A stretch of 62,639 nucleotides of DNA from NCBI GenBank assembly GCA_020247055.1, contig JADCJL010000212.1, forward strand, positions 1-62,639, in the 5' to 3' direction. The notes beneath the pieces were generated by a model. It worked only from the letters and a program-made list of their open reading frames with translations. It ran no database searches and was not told the DNA's origin. Position 1 is the stretch's first letter; the number at the start of each line of letters is the position of its first letter. Both the position numbers and the translations under genes were made by a program. Source of the stretch: Acidobacteriaceae bacterium (GTDB lineage: Bacteria > Acidobacteriota > Terriglobia > Bryobacterales > Bryobacteraceae). Below, piece by piece: positions 9,575-18,385 of this stretch.

Positions 9575-11070
9575 TCCCGGCGCTCTTCGTTCTGGGCTAC
9601 CTCGCCATCGTCCTCTACATCGGCATCTTCGCTTTCCGCCGCTCCCGCGGCCAGTCGGAGGACTTCTTCCTCGCCGGCCGTTCCCTCGGCCCCTGGGTCT
9701 TTCTGCTGAGCCTGTTCGGCTCCCACATGACCGCCTTCGCCATCCTCGGCTCGAGCGGCCATGCCTTCAACTTCGGCATTGTTACCTACGGCCTCATGGC
9801 CTCCAGTTCCGCCCTCGTCGTGCCGCTCTGCCTGCTCTTTGTCGGCACCCGCCTCTGGTCGGCCGGCAAACGCTTCGGCCTCATCACCCCCGTGCAGATC
9901 TTCCGCGACCGCTGGGAGTGCGGCCACATCGGCACGCTCATCTTCTGCCTCCAAGCCGCTTTGCTCGTTCCCTACATCATCATCGGCGTCATCGGCGGCG
10001 GCACCACGCTCAGCGTCCTCAGCGGCGGCTGGATCCCCTTCTGGCTCGGCGGGCTGATCGTCGCCCTCGTCGTCATGAGCTACGTCTTCTTCGGCGGCAT
10101 GCGCGGCACGGCCTGGGTCAACACCTTCCAGACGGTCCTCTTTCTCGGCTTCGGCGCCATCGCCGTCACCCTCATCAGCCAGGGCATGGGCGGCTTCGTC
10201 GCCGTCACCGAACGCTTGCTTCAGAACCCCCAAACCGCCAGCCTCCTTACCCGCGAAAAGTTCTCGCTCACCACCTTCCTCGGCTACACCTTCAATCCGC
10301 TCTCCGCCATCGCCTTCCCCCACATCGCCATCTTCTGCCTCACCGCCCGCAAGGTCACGCAGTTCAAACGCACCGTCATCTTCTATCCCCTCTGCCTGCT
10401 CCTCATCTGGCTCCCCTGCGTCTATCTCGGCGTCGCCGCCAACCAGGCCACCGACGTCCCCGCCCTCGCCGCCAAGATCGAAGCCAAAGCCGCCACCGGC
10501 CGCCCCGTCCCCGGCGACGATGTCATGCTCCAGCTCCTTGGCCGCTACGCTCCCGTCTGGGTTGCCGGCCTCCTCGGCGCCGGAATCATGGCCGCTGTCA
10601 TGGCCAGCGACTCGCAGATTCTCGCCCTCTCCACCATGTTCACCGAAGACATCTTCGCCTTCTACGGCGGCAAGCAGCGCTTCGGCGAAACGGCGCAGAT
10701 CGCCACCGGCCGCCTCTTCGTCGTTCTCGTCACGGCCTTTGCCTACTTCACCGCGCTGAATGCGAAGGTCGCCATCTTCGATCTCGCCGTCCAGTACGCC
10801 TTCGCCGGCTACGCCGCCATGGCTCCGCTGTTTGTCGCCGCCCTCTGCTGGCGCGGCTCCACCAAATGGGGCGCCCTCGCCGCCACGCTCTTCGTCGCCG
10901 CCTCCACCGTCGCGCTCTACCTGCTCCCCCGCGGCTTCACCATCGCCGGCTTCGCCCCCGTCGTCCCCATGACGCTCATCTCGGCCGCCCTCGTCTGGGG
11001 CGTCTCGCTCCTCACCCCCAAGCCCTCGGCCGCCACCATCGAACGCTACTTCCCTCCGGCCTCTGTATAA
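9571..11070 (+). CDS. Sodium:solute symporter (SSS family)
   Basis: A 499-residue polytopic membrane protein (about 12-13 helices). The start region [19 protein letters not shown] followed by [14 protein letters not shown] is the conserved SSS N-terminus. Typical later features are [12 protein letters not shown] and [25 protein letters not shown]. The family couples Na+ entry to uptake of sugars, organic acids, proline or similar compounds; the substrate is unknown. The ATG at 9571 overlaps the DUF3311 stop. Confidence 0.9.
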   Translation: MIPALFVLGYLAIVLYIGIFAFRRSRGQSEDFFLAGRSLGPWVFLLSLFGSHMTAFAILGSSGHAFNFGIVTYGLMASSSALVVPLCLLFVGTRLWSAGKRFGLITPVQIFRDRWECGHIGTLIFCLQAALLVPYIIIGVIGGGTTLSVLSGGWIPFWLGGLIVALVVMSYVFFGGMRGTAWVNTFQTVLFLGFGAIAVTLISQGMGGFVAVTERLLQNPQTASLLTREKFSLTTFLGYTFNPLSAIAFPHIAIFCLTARKVTQFKRTVIFYPLCLLLIWLPCVYLGVAANQATDVPALAAKIEAKAATGRPVPGDDVMLQLLGRYAPVWVAGLLGAGIMAAVMASDSQILALSTMFTEDIFAFYGGKQRFGETAQIATGRLFVVLVTAFAYFTALNAKVAIFDLAVQYAFAGYAAMAPLFVAALCWRGSTKWGALAATLFVAASTVALYLLPRGFTIAGFAPVVPMTLISAALVWGVSLLTPKPSAATIERYFPPASV

Positions 11071-11071
11071 T
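11066..11071 (+). promoter_or_regulatory. -10 element TATAAT inside the symporter stop region
   Basis: A consensus TATAAT overlaps the symporter stop codon and ends 7 nt before the MFS start at 11079, giving an internal promoter with a leaderless or near-leaderless transcript. No convincing -35 is seen. Confidence 0.5.
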
Positions 11072-11078
11072 CATCCCC

Positions 11079-12401
11079 ATGCCTCCATCCCACAAGCTCA
11101 CGCCCATTCAATGGCTCATCTGCGCCGTCGCCGCGCTGGGCTTTGCTTTCGACATCTACGAACTCCTCGTGCTGCCGCTCATCGCCGGCCCCGCGCTCGC
11201 CGAACTCGGCCAGCTCAAGCCCGGCACCCCGGAGTTCAACAGCTGGACCGGCATCCTCTTCTTCGTCCCCGCCTTCGCCGGCGGCATCTTCGGCATGGTT
11301 GGCGGCTACCTCACCGACCTCTGGGGCCGCCGCCGCGTCCTCGTCTGGAGCATTCTCATCTACGCCCTCTCGGCCCTCGCCGCCGGCTTTGCCACCTCGC
11401 TCGAACAGCTCCTCTTCTTCCGCTGCACCACCTTCATCGGCGTCTGCGTCGAGTTCGTCGCCGCCGTCGCCTGGCTCGCCGAACTCTTCCCCGACCCCAA
11501 GCAGCGTGAAAACGTCCTCGGCTACACCCAGGCCTTCTCCTCGATCGGCGGCCTGCTCGTCACCGGCGCCTACTTCCTGGCCGTCTCCTGGGCCCCCAAC
11601 CTGCCGGCCATCCACGGCGGCCACGAAGCCTGGCGCTACACGCTCATCTCGGGCGTCCTGCCTGCCATCCCGCTGATGATCATCCGCCCCTTCCTGCCGG
11701 AGTCCCCGCTCTGGGCCCAGCACAAAGCCGCCGGCACGCTCCGCCGCCCCAGCTTCGCCGAACTCTTTAAGCCCCAGTACAGCCGCACCACCTGGGTCAC
11801 CATGATCATGTACGCCGCCAGCTACGGCGCCGCCTTCGGCGCGATTCAGCACCTGCCCCGCATCGTCCCCGGCCTCGCTGAAGTGCTCCCCCTCGCCCGC
11901 CCGCTGCAGCAGAAAGTCGTCTCGAACGTGCAGTTCTTCCAGGAGATCGGCGGCCTCGTCGGGCGCGTCATTCTGGCCTATCTCGCCGTCCGCATCCTCA
12001 GCCGCCGCAAACTCCTCCGCGTCTTCCAGGTCCCCGGCCTCGTCCTCGTCCCGCTCGTCTTCTTCTCCGCCATGGATCTTCCGGTCGACGTGCTCAAATG
12101 GGGCGTCTTCGCCGCCGGCCTGCTCACCGTCGCCCAGTTCAGCTTCTGGGGCAACTATCTGCCCCGCATGTATCCCACCCACCTGCGCGGCACCGGCGAA
12201 AGCTTTGCCGCCAACATCGGTGGCCGCATGCTCGGCACCTCGGCCGCGCTCGTCACCACCACCCTCGCCAACTACACCCCCGGCGCCTCACCCGCCGCCA
12301 AGCTCGCCTTCGCCGCGGGCTGCGTCGCCACCGGCGTCTACCTCATCGGCTTCCTCAGCAGCTTCTTCTTGCCAGAACCGCCCGAAAAGCTGCCAGAATA
12401 G
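11079..12401 (+). CDS. MFS transporter, sugar/aromatic-acid:H+ symporter-like
   Basis: A 440-residue protein with about 12 membrane helices. The loop after helix 2 has GGYLTDLWGRRRVLVW, the classic MFS D-G-R-R/K signature, and helix 4/5 carries FRCTTFIGVCVEFVAAVAWLAELFP. Family members import sugars or organic acids with protons. It follows the SSS symporter by 8 nt and may share its transcript besides the internal TATAAT. The ligand is unknown. Confidence 0.85.
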   Translation: MPPSHKLTPIQWLICAVAALGFAFDIYELLVLPLIAGPALAELGQLKPGTPEFNSWTGILFFVPAFAGGIFGMVGGYLTDLWGRRRVLVWSILIYALSALAAGFATSLEQLLFFRCTTFIGVCVEFVAAVAWLAELFPDPKQRENVLGYTQAFSSIGGLLVTGAYFLAVSWAPNLPAIHGGHEAWRYTLISGVLPAIPLMIIRPFLPESPLWAQHKAAGTLRRPSFAELFKPQYSRTTWVTMIMYAASYGAAFGAIQHLPRIVPGLAEVLPLARPLQQKVVSNVQFFQEIGGLVGRVILAYLAVRILSRRKLLRVFQVPGLVLVPLVFFSAMDLPVDVLKWGVFAAGLLTVAQFSFWGNYLPRMYPTHLRGTGESFAANIGGRMLGTSAALVTTTLANYTPGASPAAKLAFAAGCVATGVYLIGFLSSFFLPEPPEKLPE

Positions 12402-12405
12402 AGGT

Positions 12406-13701
12406 TTGCGGAACTTTTTCGTTCACAATTTCGGTTGCCGCGCCACCCAGGCCGACGGGGCCGCGCTCGAGTCTCTGCTCGAACAGCGCGGTCTCGTTAG
12501 CGCCGGCGAAGCCCGCGCCGCCGACCTCGTCGTCCTCAACACCTGCACCGTCACCGCCAACGCCGACGACGATGTCCGCGCCATGGTCCGCCGGGTCAAC
12601 CGCGAAAACCCCGCCGCCCAAATCCTCCTCACCGGCTGCTACGCCCAACGCGCTCCCGAAGAGCTCGCCGCCCTCCCCGGCGTCACCTGGGTCGTCGGCA
12701 ACTCCCACAAAACCCAGATCCCCGATATCGTCGCCGAGTCCCTCACCCCCTTCCACGGCCAGATCCACGTCGGCGACATCTTCGCCCAGCACGACTTTCT
12801 CTCCGCCCCCATCGAAGACGCCGCCGGCGACCGCGCCCGCCCCAACCTCAAAATCCAGGACGGTTGCAACAACCGCTGCTCGTTCTGCATCATCCCCTTC
12901 GTCCGCGGCCGCAGCCGCTCCATGCCCGCCGACCAGGTCATCGCCCAGGTCCAAAACCTCAGCCGCGACTACCGCGAAGTTGTCCTTTCCGGCATCAACC
13001 TCGGCCGCTGGGGCAGGGAACCGGGCCAGACCCTCCGCCTCGCCGGCCTCCTCCGCCGCCTTCTCGCCGAAACCTCCGTCGAACGCCTCCGCCTCTCCTC
13101 GGTCGAGCCCATGGACTTCTCCGACGATCTCCTCCATCTCATGGCCGACTCCCCCCGCATCGCCCGCCACGTCCACGCCCCGCTCCAATCCGGCTCTGAC
13201 ACCGTCCTCCGCCGCATGCACCGCAAGTACCGGCCCCGCCACTATGCCGACCGCATCACCAAAGCCCGCGCCCTCATGCCCTCCGCCGCCATCGGCGCCG
13301 ACGTCATGGTTGGCTTCCCCGGCGAAACCGACGCCGAGTTTGCCGAAACCTACCGTTTCATCGACGAACTCCCCTTCACCTACCTCCACGTCTTCACCTA
13401 CTCCGCCCGCCCCGGCACCCCCGCCGCCGAAGCGCCCGGCCAGGTTCCCATCCCCCTCCGGAAAGAGCGCAATCGCCAGCTCCGTGAACTCGCCGACCGC
13501 AAGCATCGCGCCTTCCGCCAAAGCTTCCTCGGCCAGTCGCTTTCGGTCGTGACCCTCGGCCACGGCCCCATGGCGCTCTCGAGCAACTACCTCAAAGTCG
13601 AACTCCTCGCCGACGCCCCGGCCAATCAACTCCGCGAAGTCCCCATCGGCTCGCTCACCGACGCCGGCCTGCGCCAGTACGACCCGCTCCGCGTGCTCTA
13701 A
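12406..13701 (+). CDS. mtaB: tRNA t6A37 methylthiotransferase MtaB
   Basis: A 431-residue radical-SAM methylthiotransferase that converts t6A to ms2t6A at position 37 of ANN-decoding tRNAs. The N-terminal UPF0004 domain has the three cluster cysteines in FGCRATQ, NTCTVT and TGCYAQ; the radical-SAM motif is CNNRCSFC (CX3CX2C); the TRAM-like C-terminus is short. The motif NFGCRATQADG points to MtaB rather than MiaB or RimO. I chose the TTG at 12406, the only in-frame start candidate after the MFS stop; AGAGGT abuts it, so spacing is poor and the start is uncertain. Confidence 0.9.
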   Translation: MRNFFVHNFGCRATQADGAALESLLEQRGLVSAGEARAADLVVLNTCTVTANADDDVRAMVRRVNRENPAAQILLTGCYAQRAPEELAALPGVTWVVGNSHKTQIPDIVAESLTPFHGQIHVGDIFAQHDFLSAPIEDAAGDRARPNLKIQDGCNNRCSFCIIPFVRGRSRSMPADQVIAQVQNLSRDYREVVLSGINLGRWGREPGQTLRLAGLLRRLLAETSVERLRLSSVEPMDFSDDLLHLMADSPRIARHVHAPLQSGSDTVLRRMHRKYRPRHYADRITKARALMPSAAIGADVMVGFPGETDAEFAETYRFIDELPFTYLHVFTYSARPGTPAAEAPGQVPIPLRKERNRQLRELADRKHRAFRQSFLGQSLSVVTLGHGPMALSSNYLKVELLADAPANQLREVPIGSLTDAGLRQYDPLRVL

Positions 13702-14301
13702 CTACATCTCGCGGCGGTTCTCGAGGGACTTCGACATACTGACCTCATCGGCGTACTCGAGGTCGCTGCCCACCGGAATCCCCATCGCAATCCGCATCAC
13801 CTTGATGCCGAGCGGCTTCAGCAGCCGCGCCAGATAGGCTGCCGTCGCCTCGCCCTCCACCGTCGGGTTGGTCGCCAGAATAATCTCGGTCACCACCCCG
13901 TCGCTGAGCCGCTCGAGCAAACTTTTGATCCGCAACTGCTCCGGCCCAATGCCCCGCAGCGGAGAAATCGACCCGTGCAGCACGTGGTACAGCCCGTCAA
14001 AAGTCCGCGTCACTTCAATCGGCAGTATGTTCGGCGCCTCTTCGACTACGCAGATGATGTGCTGATCCCGCCCCGGGTTCGTGCAGTAGGGGCACAACTC
14101 ACTATCGCTGATGTTGTTGCAAACTCGGCACAGCCCCAGCTTCTCTTTGACATCGACAATCGCCCGCGCCAGCCGCTGCGCGTCTTCGGTCGACGACCGC
14201 AGCACGTGAAACGCAATCCGTTGCGCGGACTTCGCCCCCACCCCCGGCAGCCGCCGGAACTCATCCACCAGACGCGCGAGCGGTTCGGCCAGGTCGGGCA
14301 T
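13702..14301 (-). CDS. recR: Recombination protein RecR
   Basis: A 199-residue protein with the expected order: N-terminal helix-hairpin-helix ([17 protein letters not shown]), a four-cysteine zinc finger (CRVCNN...CPYC), and a Toprim domain with VVEEAPNI and [16 protein letters not shown]. It works with RecO/RecF to load RecA on gapped DNA. It is the third gene in the conserved dnaX-ybaB-recR order, 6 nt after ybaB, and its stop abuts that of mtaB (convergent, no gap). Confidence 0.97.
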   Translation of the reverse strand: MPDLAEPLARLVDEFRRLPGVGAKSAQRIAFHVLRSSTEDAQRLARAIVDVKEKLGLCRVCNNISDSELCPYCTNPGRDQHIICVVEEAPNILPIEVTRTFDGLYHVLHGSISPLRGIGPEQLRIKSLLERLSDGVVTEIILATNPTVEGEATAAYLARLLKPLGIKVMRIAMGIPVGSDLEYADEVSMSKSLENRREM

Positions 14302-14307
14302 GGCGGT

Positions 14308-14616
14308 TTAGAACAGCCCCGGAGGCAGCCCCAGGCCGCCCAGCATGCCGCTCATTTTCTTCTGCGTCTCGTCTTCCACTTTCTTGTGCGCTTCGTTGAA
14401 GGCGGCCAGCACCAGGTCCTGCAGCATCTCGGCATCGCCGGCGGCCTCCGGGTCGATTGTGACGCCCAGGCACCGCTTCTGCCCGTCCATCTTCACCGTC
14501 ACCATCCCGCCGCCCGCCGAAGCCTCCACGCGAATCGCCGCGATGTCTTCCTGCAGCTTGGCCTGCATCTTCTGGGCCTGGGCCATCATGCCTTGCATAT
14601 TGCCGGGTAGTTTCAT
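14308..14616 (-). CDS. ybaB: YbaB/EbfC nucleoid-associated protein
   Basis: A 102-residue protein with the N-terminal MQGMMAQAQKMQAKLQED helix and the core VKMDGQKRCLGVTIDP typical of YbaB/EbfC, which forms dimers that bind DNA like tweezers. Position between dnaX (4-nt gap) and recR is the usual synteny. A Met-rich start (PGNMQGMMAQAQKMQ) is family-typical. Confidence 0.95.
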   Translation of the reverse strand: MKLPGNMQGMMAQAQKMQAKLQEDIAAIRVEASAGGGMVTVKMDGQKRCLGVTIDPEAAGDAEMLQDLVLAAFNEAHKKVEDETQKKMSGMLGGLGLPPGLF

Positions 14617-14620
14617 GCCT

Positions 14621-16531
14621 TTACTCCTTCAAGTTGCGGACGCTGCGCACCTGCGCGTCGGGAAATGTCTCCTGAAACCGTTTCACCGCCGGATGGGCCA
14701 GCGCCCGTTCGGTGGCATCGTCCTGCGCCGCCTGCCGCGCCGCCGGTGGGGGGCCGCTCTGCACCGTGGCCGAAAAGCGAACTTTGGCGCGGACGCCCGT
14801 CATGCCGATGGCCGCCAGCACGCGGTTCACATCGGACTCCTTCATGGTGAACTCGGTCTCTTCCGGCGCGACGATTTCTAGGCCGCCCGGTATCTCGGAG
14901 ATCTCTGCCGCTTCAATCCCATCGGCCGTAAACTTCAAACCCAGCTCGAGCGCCGCGGCATAGAGGCGCGACCGCAAGTCGCCGTCCACGGGCTTGGCGG
15001 TCGCAGCCGGCTTGGCGGCCGTAGCGGGCGGCGCCGGTGGCGCCTTGGGCGACCGGTCGACGAATGCATTGCCCGCCGGAGCCTTCGCCGCAGCCTGCCA
15101 GGGCTTCATTCCCTCGAGTTCCGCCAACGGATCCTCGTCAATCTTCGCTATCGCCGGCGCGGGCGCCGCCGCCTTCGGCTTCGCCTGCCAAGGCTGCAGA
15201 TTCTCTAATCCCGCCAGCGGGTCGCCCCCGCTTCCGGCCCCGGCCGCGGGCGCCGCTACCTGCGGCTTCGCCTGCCAAGGCTGCACCCGCTCCAACTCGG
15301 CCAGCGGATCCCCGTCCTTGCTCCCCGCCGCCCCAAACCGCGCCCCGCCCGGCGGTGCCTGCCGCGCCGGCGGTGGCTTCTCACCCGGCGCCGCCGGACC
15401 CGAACCCGGACCCAGCTTCGCCAGCGCCTCTTCAATGGTCGACAGCTTAGCGGCGTGCACCAGCTTCAATAACCCAATCTCCAAGTGCAGCCGCGGCTGC
15501 AGCGAGTACTGCAGGTCTTTAAAAACATCCAGCACAATCTGCAGATACCGCGTCAGGTCCAACTCGCCAAACCGCCCCGCCACCTGCGCCAGACTCTGCT
15601 TCTCCCGCGCCGAAGCCGCAATCAGCCGCGTCCCCTCACCCGAAATCTTCGCCACCAGCAGGTTCCGGATATGCCGCGCCAACTCCCGGCAGAAGTGCTG
15701 CAAGTTCGCGCCCTTCCGCTCCAGCTCATCGACAATCTCCAGCATCCGCGCTGCGTCGCTCTGCTCGAGCGCCGTCGTCACCTGCTCCATCGCGTCCTGC
15801 GAGAACATGCCCAGCAGCGCCCGCACCTCAGCCGCGTGCAGCGTCGACCCGCAGCAGGCAATCGCCTGGTCGAGCGCCGACAGCGAATCGCGCACCGACC
15901 CCTCGCCCACCTGCGCAATCACGGCCAAAGCCTCCGGCTCGGCCGTAATCCCTTCCTCGCCGCAGATCCACTCCATCCGCTTCAGCAGCTCTTCAAAATC
16001 CACGCTGCGAAACGAAAACTGCTGGCACCGCGACGCAATCGTCGTCGGAATCTTGTGCGACTCGGTAGTGCACAGAATAAACACCACCCACTCGGGCGGC
16101 TCCTCGAGCGTCTTCAGCAGCGCGTTAAACGCTTCGTTGGTAATCTGATGCGCCTCGTCGACGATGAAAACTTTGTAGCGGTCTCGCGCCGGCCGGTACC
16201 GTACGCTCTCGCGCAGCTCGCGCATCTCGTTAATGCCGCGGTTGGACGCCGCGTCGATCTCGATCACATCCACCGCGCCGCCCGCCGTAATCTCCTTACA
16301 GCTCGCGCACACCCCGCATGGATTCGTCGTCGGCCCTTCGACGCAGTTCAAAAAACGCGCCATCAGCCGCGCCACCGTTGTCTTGCCCGTCCCGCGCTGG
16401 CCGCTGAAAATGTAGCCGTGCGCAATGCGCCGCTGCGTAATCGCGTTATCGAGCGTGGTCTTGACGTGTTCCTGACTCACCAGTTCAGAGAACGACTGCG
16501 GCCGGTACTTGCGCGCGATGACCTGATACAT
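14621..16531 (-). CDS. dnaX: DNA polymerase III gamma/tau subunit
   Basis: A 636-residue clamp-loader ATPase. The ATG at 16531 gives the standard MYQVIARKYRPQSF start. AAA+ motifs: Walker A GQRGTGKTT, four-cysteine zinc module (C-X8-C-X2-C-X2-C type, CVEGPTTNPCGVCASC), Walker B VFIVDEAH, and sensor region CTTESHKIPTTIASRCQ. The clamp-loader collar follows, then a Pro/Ala linker with three repeats of DPLAxLExxxPWQAxxK and a C-terminal domain. No obvious slippery site for a gamma product was seen. It heads the dnaX-ybaB-recR operon. Confidence 0.96.
   Translation of the reverse strand: MYQVIARKYRPQSFSELVSQEHVKTTLDNAITQRRIAHGYIFSGQRGTGKTTVARLMARFLNCVEGPTTNPCGVCASCKEITAGGAVDVIEIDAASNRGINEMRELRESVRYRPARDRYKVFIVDEAHQITNEAFNALLKTLEEPPEWVVFILCTTESHKIPTTIASRCQQFSFRSVDFEELLKRMEWICGEEGITAEPEALAVIAQVGEGSVRDSLSALDQAIACCGSTLHAAEVRALLGMFSQDAMEQVTTALEQSDAARMLEIVDELERKGANLQHFCRELARHIRNLLVAKISGEGTRLIAASAREKQSLAQVAGRFGELDLTRYLQIVLDVFKDLQYSLQPRLHLEIGLLKLVHAAKLSTIEEALAKLGPGSGPAAPGEKPPPARQAPPGGARFGAAGSKDGDPLAELERVQPWQAKPQVAAPAAGAGSGGDPLAGLENLQPWQAKPKAAAPAPAIAKIDEDPLAELEGMKPWQAAAKAPAGNAFVDRSPKAPPAPPATAAKPAATAKPVDGDLRSRLYAAALELGLKFTADGIEAAEISEIPGGLEIVAPEETEFTMKESDVNRVLAAIGMTGVRAKVRFSATVQSGPPPAARQAAQDDATERALAHPAVKRFQETFPDAQVRSVRNLKE
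15090..15320 (-). repeat. Three tandem PWQA repeats in the DnaX linker
   Basis: The coding sequence holds three degenerate copies of a roughly 30-residue unit whose core reads DPLAELERVQPWQAKPQ, DPLAGLENLQPWQAKPK and DPLAELEGMKPWQAAAK. They lie in the otherwise low-complexity linker between the clamp-loader collar and the C-terminal domain. Confidence 0.8.
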
Positions 16532-16549
16532 GCGAGGGAGAAATGCCAA

Positions 16550-16648
16550 GCCCCGGGTGATCCGCGGCACACGGACTAAACCACTACCGTTGCTTCCTTC
16601 CGGACCTGGCGGGGTTTGCAGCCGCCCGTTGCACGGAGCCCGGGACCT
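16550..16648 (-). ncRNA. ffs: Signal recognition particle RNA, small bacterial type
   Basis: Reading the minus strand, the universally conserved apical segment CAGGTCCGGAAGGAAGCAAC is present, with CCCGGG arms at both ends (16639-16644 and 16552-16557) that close the long hairpin at about 100 nt. It binds Ffh for co-translational targeting. Location directly upstream of dnaX is a recurrent arrangement. Ends are estimated from pairing and may be off by several nt. Confidence 0.88.
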
Positions 16649-16677
16649 GACAAGAATTTAGTTTAGCATTCCGCCGC

Positions 16678-18381
16678 CTAGGGCAGACGGATTTTTAGCG
16701 CCGGACTCCGCGCCCCGGCCGCCGTCACCAACACCTCCGGCTCGCCCGTCAATCCCGCCGGAATCCGCGCGTTGATCTGGTATAACCCCGCAAAGCCCGG
16801 CGCCAGACCGCTAAAGAGCACCTCGGCCGGCCGCCCTCCCAGCGTCACCGCCACCGCCTCCCGCGTTACCGCCAGCGGATTGGCCGGCGCGGCTGCCCCG
16901 TTGGCTGGCCGGTTCGTCACATCGCCCAGCCCGGTTGCGAACAAAGACACCACGCCCTGCGTAAACGTGGCCACCGCATACACCCCGTCACTCGTAAACA
17001 TCGCCGGCTGCACCGGCTGCAGCGGAATCACCGCCACTGGCGCCGCCGCCCCGCCTACGGCAAGGCTTACCTCTGCCTGCACCCCCGGCAGCGCATACGG
17101 GATGAAAAAGTTGATCTGCGTCGGCGTCACCGCATACAGCCCCACCGGCGCACCGTTCACCCGCACCGTCACCCCGCCCAGCGTCAGCGGCAGCGGGTAC
17201 CGCTCCGCCGTCACCGTCCCGGTCACCCCCGGCAGGGGCGTCGTGAAAATCGTCCCGATGCCCCCCGGCGCCAACCCCCCGGCAAAGCTCGCCGCGTTCG
17301 TCACCGCCCGCACCTGCCACGGTGCCGCCACCGCCGCAATCCGCGACACCACGCCGTCTATATTCACCAAATACAACTCGCCCGCCTCATCCTCCCCAAA
17401 CGCCGCCACCTGCTGCCCCGTCGCCGCAAAACGCACCGCCGCGCCCCCTTTGTAGCCCCACACGTTCCCGTTGCAGTAGTCGGCAAACAGGTAGGTACCC
17501 CGTAGCTCAGCATACTGACTCCCCCGGTACACAAAACCCCCGGTCACCGAACATCCCTCACTCCGCCCATAAACAAACACCGGCCGCACCAGGTCCGTCC
17601 GCGTCTCGCAGTTCCGGTCATCCTGGCAGGCGTGCCCCTCCATCAGGCTCCAGCCATAATTCAACCCCTTCGGCGCGCCAAACGGTTCAAAATCGATCTC
17701 CTCCCAGCGGTTCTGCCCCACATCCCCGGCCCACAGATCGCCCGTCTCCCGGTCAAAGGAAAACCGCCACGGGTTCCGCCATCCGCTCGACCAGATCTCC
17801 GGCTGCGGATTCGCGCTCCCTTCCGTATCGAACCGCAGCATCTTCCCCATCAACGAAGCCGGATTCTGACTCAGCTTCTGCGGATCGTTCGCTGACCCGC
17901 CATCCCCCATCCCCACATACAGCAGACCGTCTTTCGGATGAAACGCGATCTGCCCGCCGTTGTGGTTGGCGTAGGGTTGTCGCACCCGCAGCACCACCTG
18001 CTCATTCGCCGAATCGGCCACGTTCTCGTCCGCCGTCAGCCGTACCCGCGCCACAATCGTCTCCTGCTGCCGGTTTACGTAGTTGATGTAGAAGTACCGT
18101 TTCTGCGCAAATCCCGGCGGGAACGCCAATCCCAGCAGCCCCATCTCGCCGCTGTAGCGCACCCGCGACTGAATATCGAGTAGCGGCGTCGCCCGCAGCG
18201 CCCCGTTGCTCCAAATCCGGATGACCCCCGGCTGCTCCACCACAAACAGCCGGCCCGACCCGTCTCCCGCATGCGTCACCTGCACCGGAGCCCGCAGCCC
18301 CGTCATCAGCGGTTCCAAGCGCAGGGCGGGGAACTGCGCTGCCAAGGGTAACGCCAGCCAGAGACTCGCCAACCACCGCAT
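16678..18381 (-). CDS. Exported PQQ-dependent sugar dehydrogenase with Solibacter-type C-terminal domain
   Basis: A 567-residue protein. The ATG at 18381 gives a signal peptide (MRWLASLWLALPLAAQ) and is preceded by GGAGGA at ideal distance. Residues about 22-355 form a soluble glucose/sorbosone-dehydrogenase propeller (VTHAGDGSGRLFVVEQPG, NHNGGQIAFHPKDGLLYVGMGDGG, WRNPWRFSFDRETGDLW, GLNYGW). The remaining 210 residues, from AVTNAASFAGGLAPGG to the end, look like the lineage-specific domain known as TIGR03437. The enzyme probably oxidises sugars in the periplasm or outside the cell. It follows rlmD on the same strand by 4 nt. Confidence 0.88.
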   Translation of the reverse strand: MRWLASLWLALPLAAQFPALRLEPLMTGLRAPVQVTHAGDGSGRLFVVEQPGVIRIWSNGALRATPLLDIQSRVRYSGEMGLLGLAFPPGFAQKRYFYINYVNRQQETIVARVRLTADENVADSANEQVVLRVRQPYANHNGGQIAFHPKDGLLYVGMGDGGSANDPQKLSQNPASLMGKMLRFDTEGSANPQPEIWSSGWRNPWRFSFDRETGDLWAGDVGQNRWEEIDFEPFGAPKGLNYGWSLMEGHACQDDRNCETRTDLVRPVFVYGRSEGCSVTGGFVYRGSQYAELRGTYLFADYCNGNVWGYKGGAAVRFAATGQQVAAFGEDEAGELYLVNIDGVVSRIAAVAAPWQVRAVTNAASFAGGLAPGGIGTIFTTPLPGVTGTVTAERYPLPLTLGGVTVRVNGAPVGLYAVTPTQINFFIPYALPGVQAEVSLAVGGAAAPVAVIPLQPVQPAMFTSDGVYAVATFTQGVVSLFATGLGDVTNRPANGAAAPANPLAVTREAVAVTLGGRPAEVLFSGLAPGFAGLYQINARIPAGLTGEPEVLVTAAGARSPALKIRLP

Positions 18382-18385
18382 CGTT

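Noticed and set aside
9918-11078. Upstream extension of the MFS frame through the symporter gene
   Set aside because: Arg/His/Pro-rich translation typical of a shadow frame; the carrier clearly starts at 11079 with normal MFS sequence.
14621-16531. Programmed frameshift in dnaX making a gamma subunit
   Set aside because: No A-rich slippery heptamer followed by a stem was found in the reading frame.
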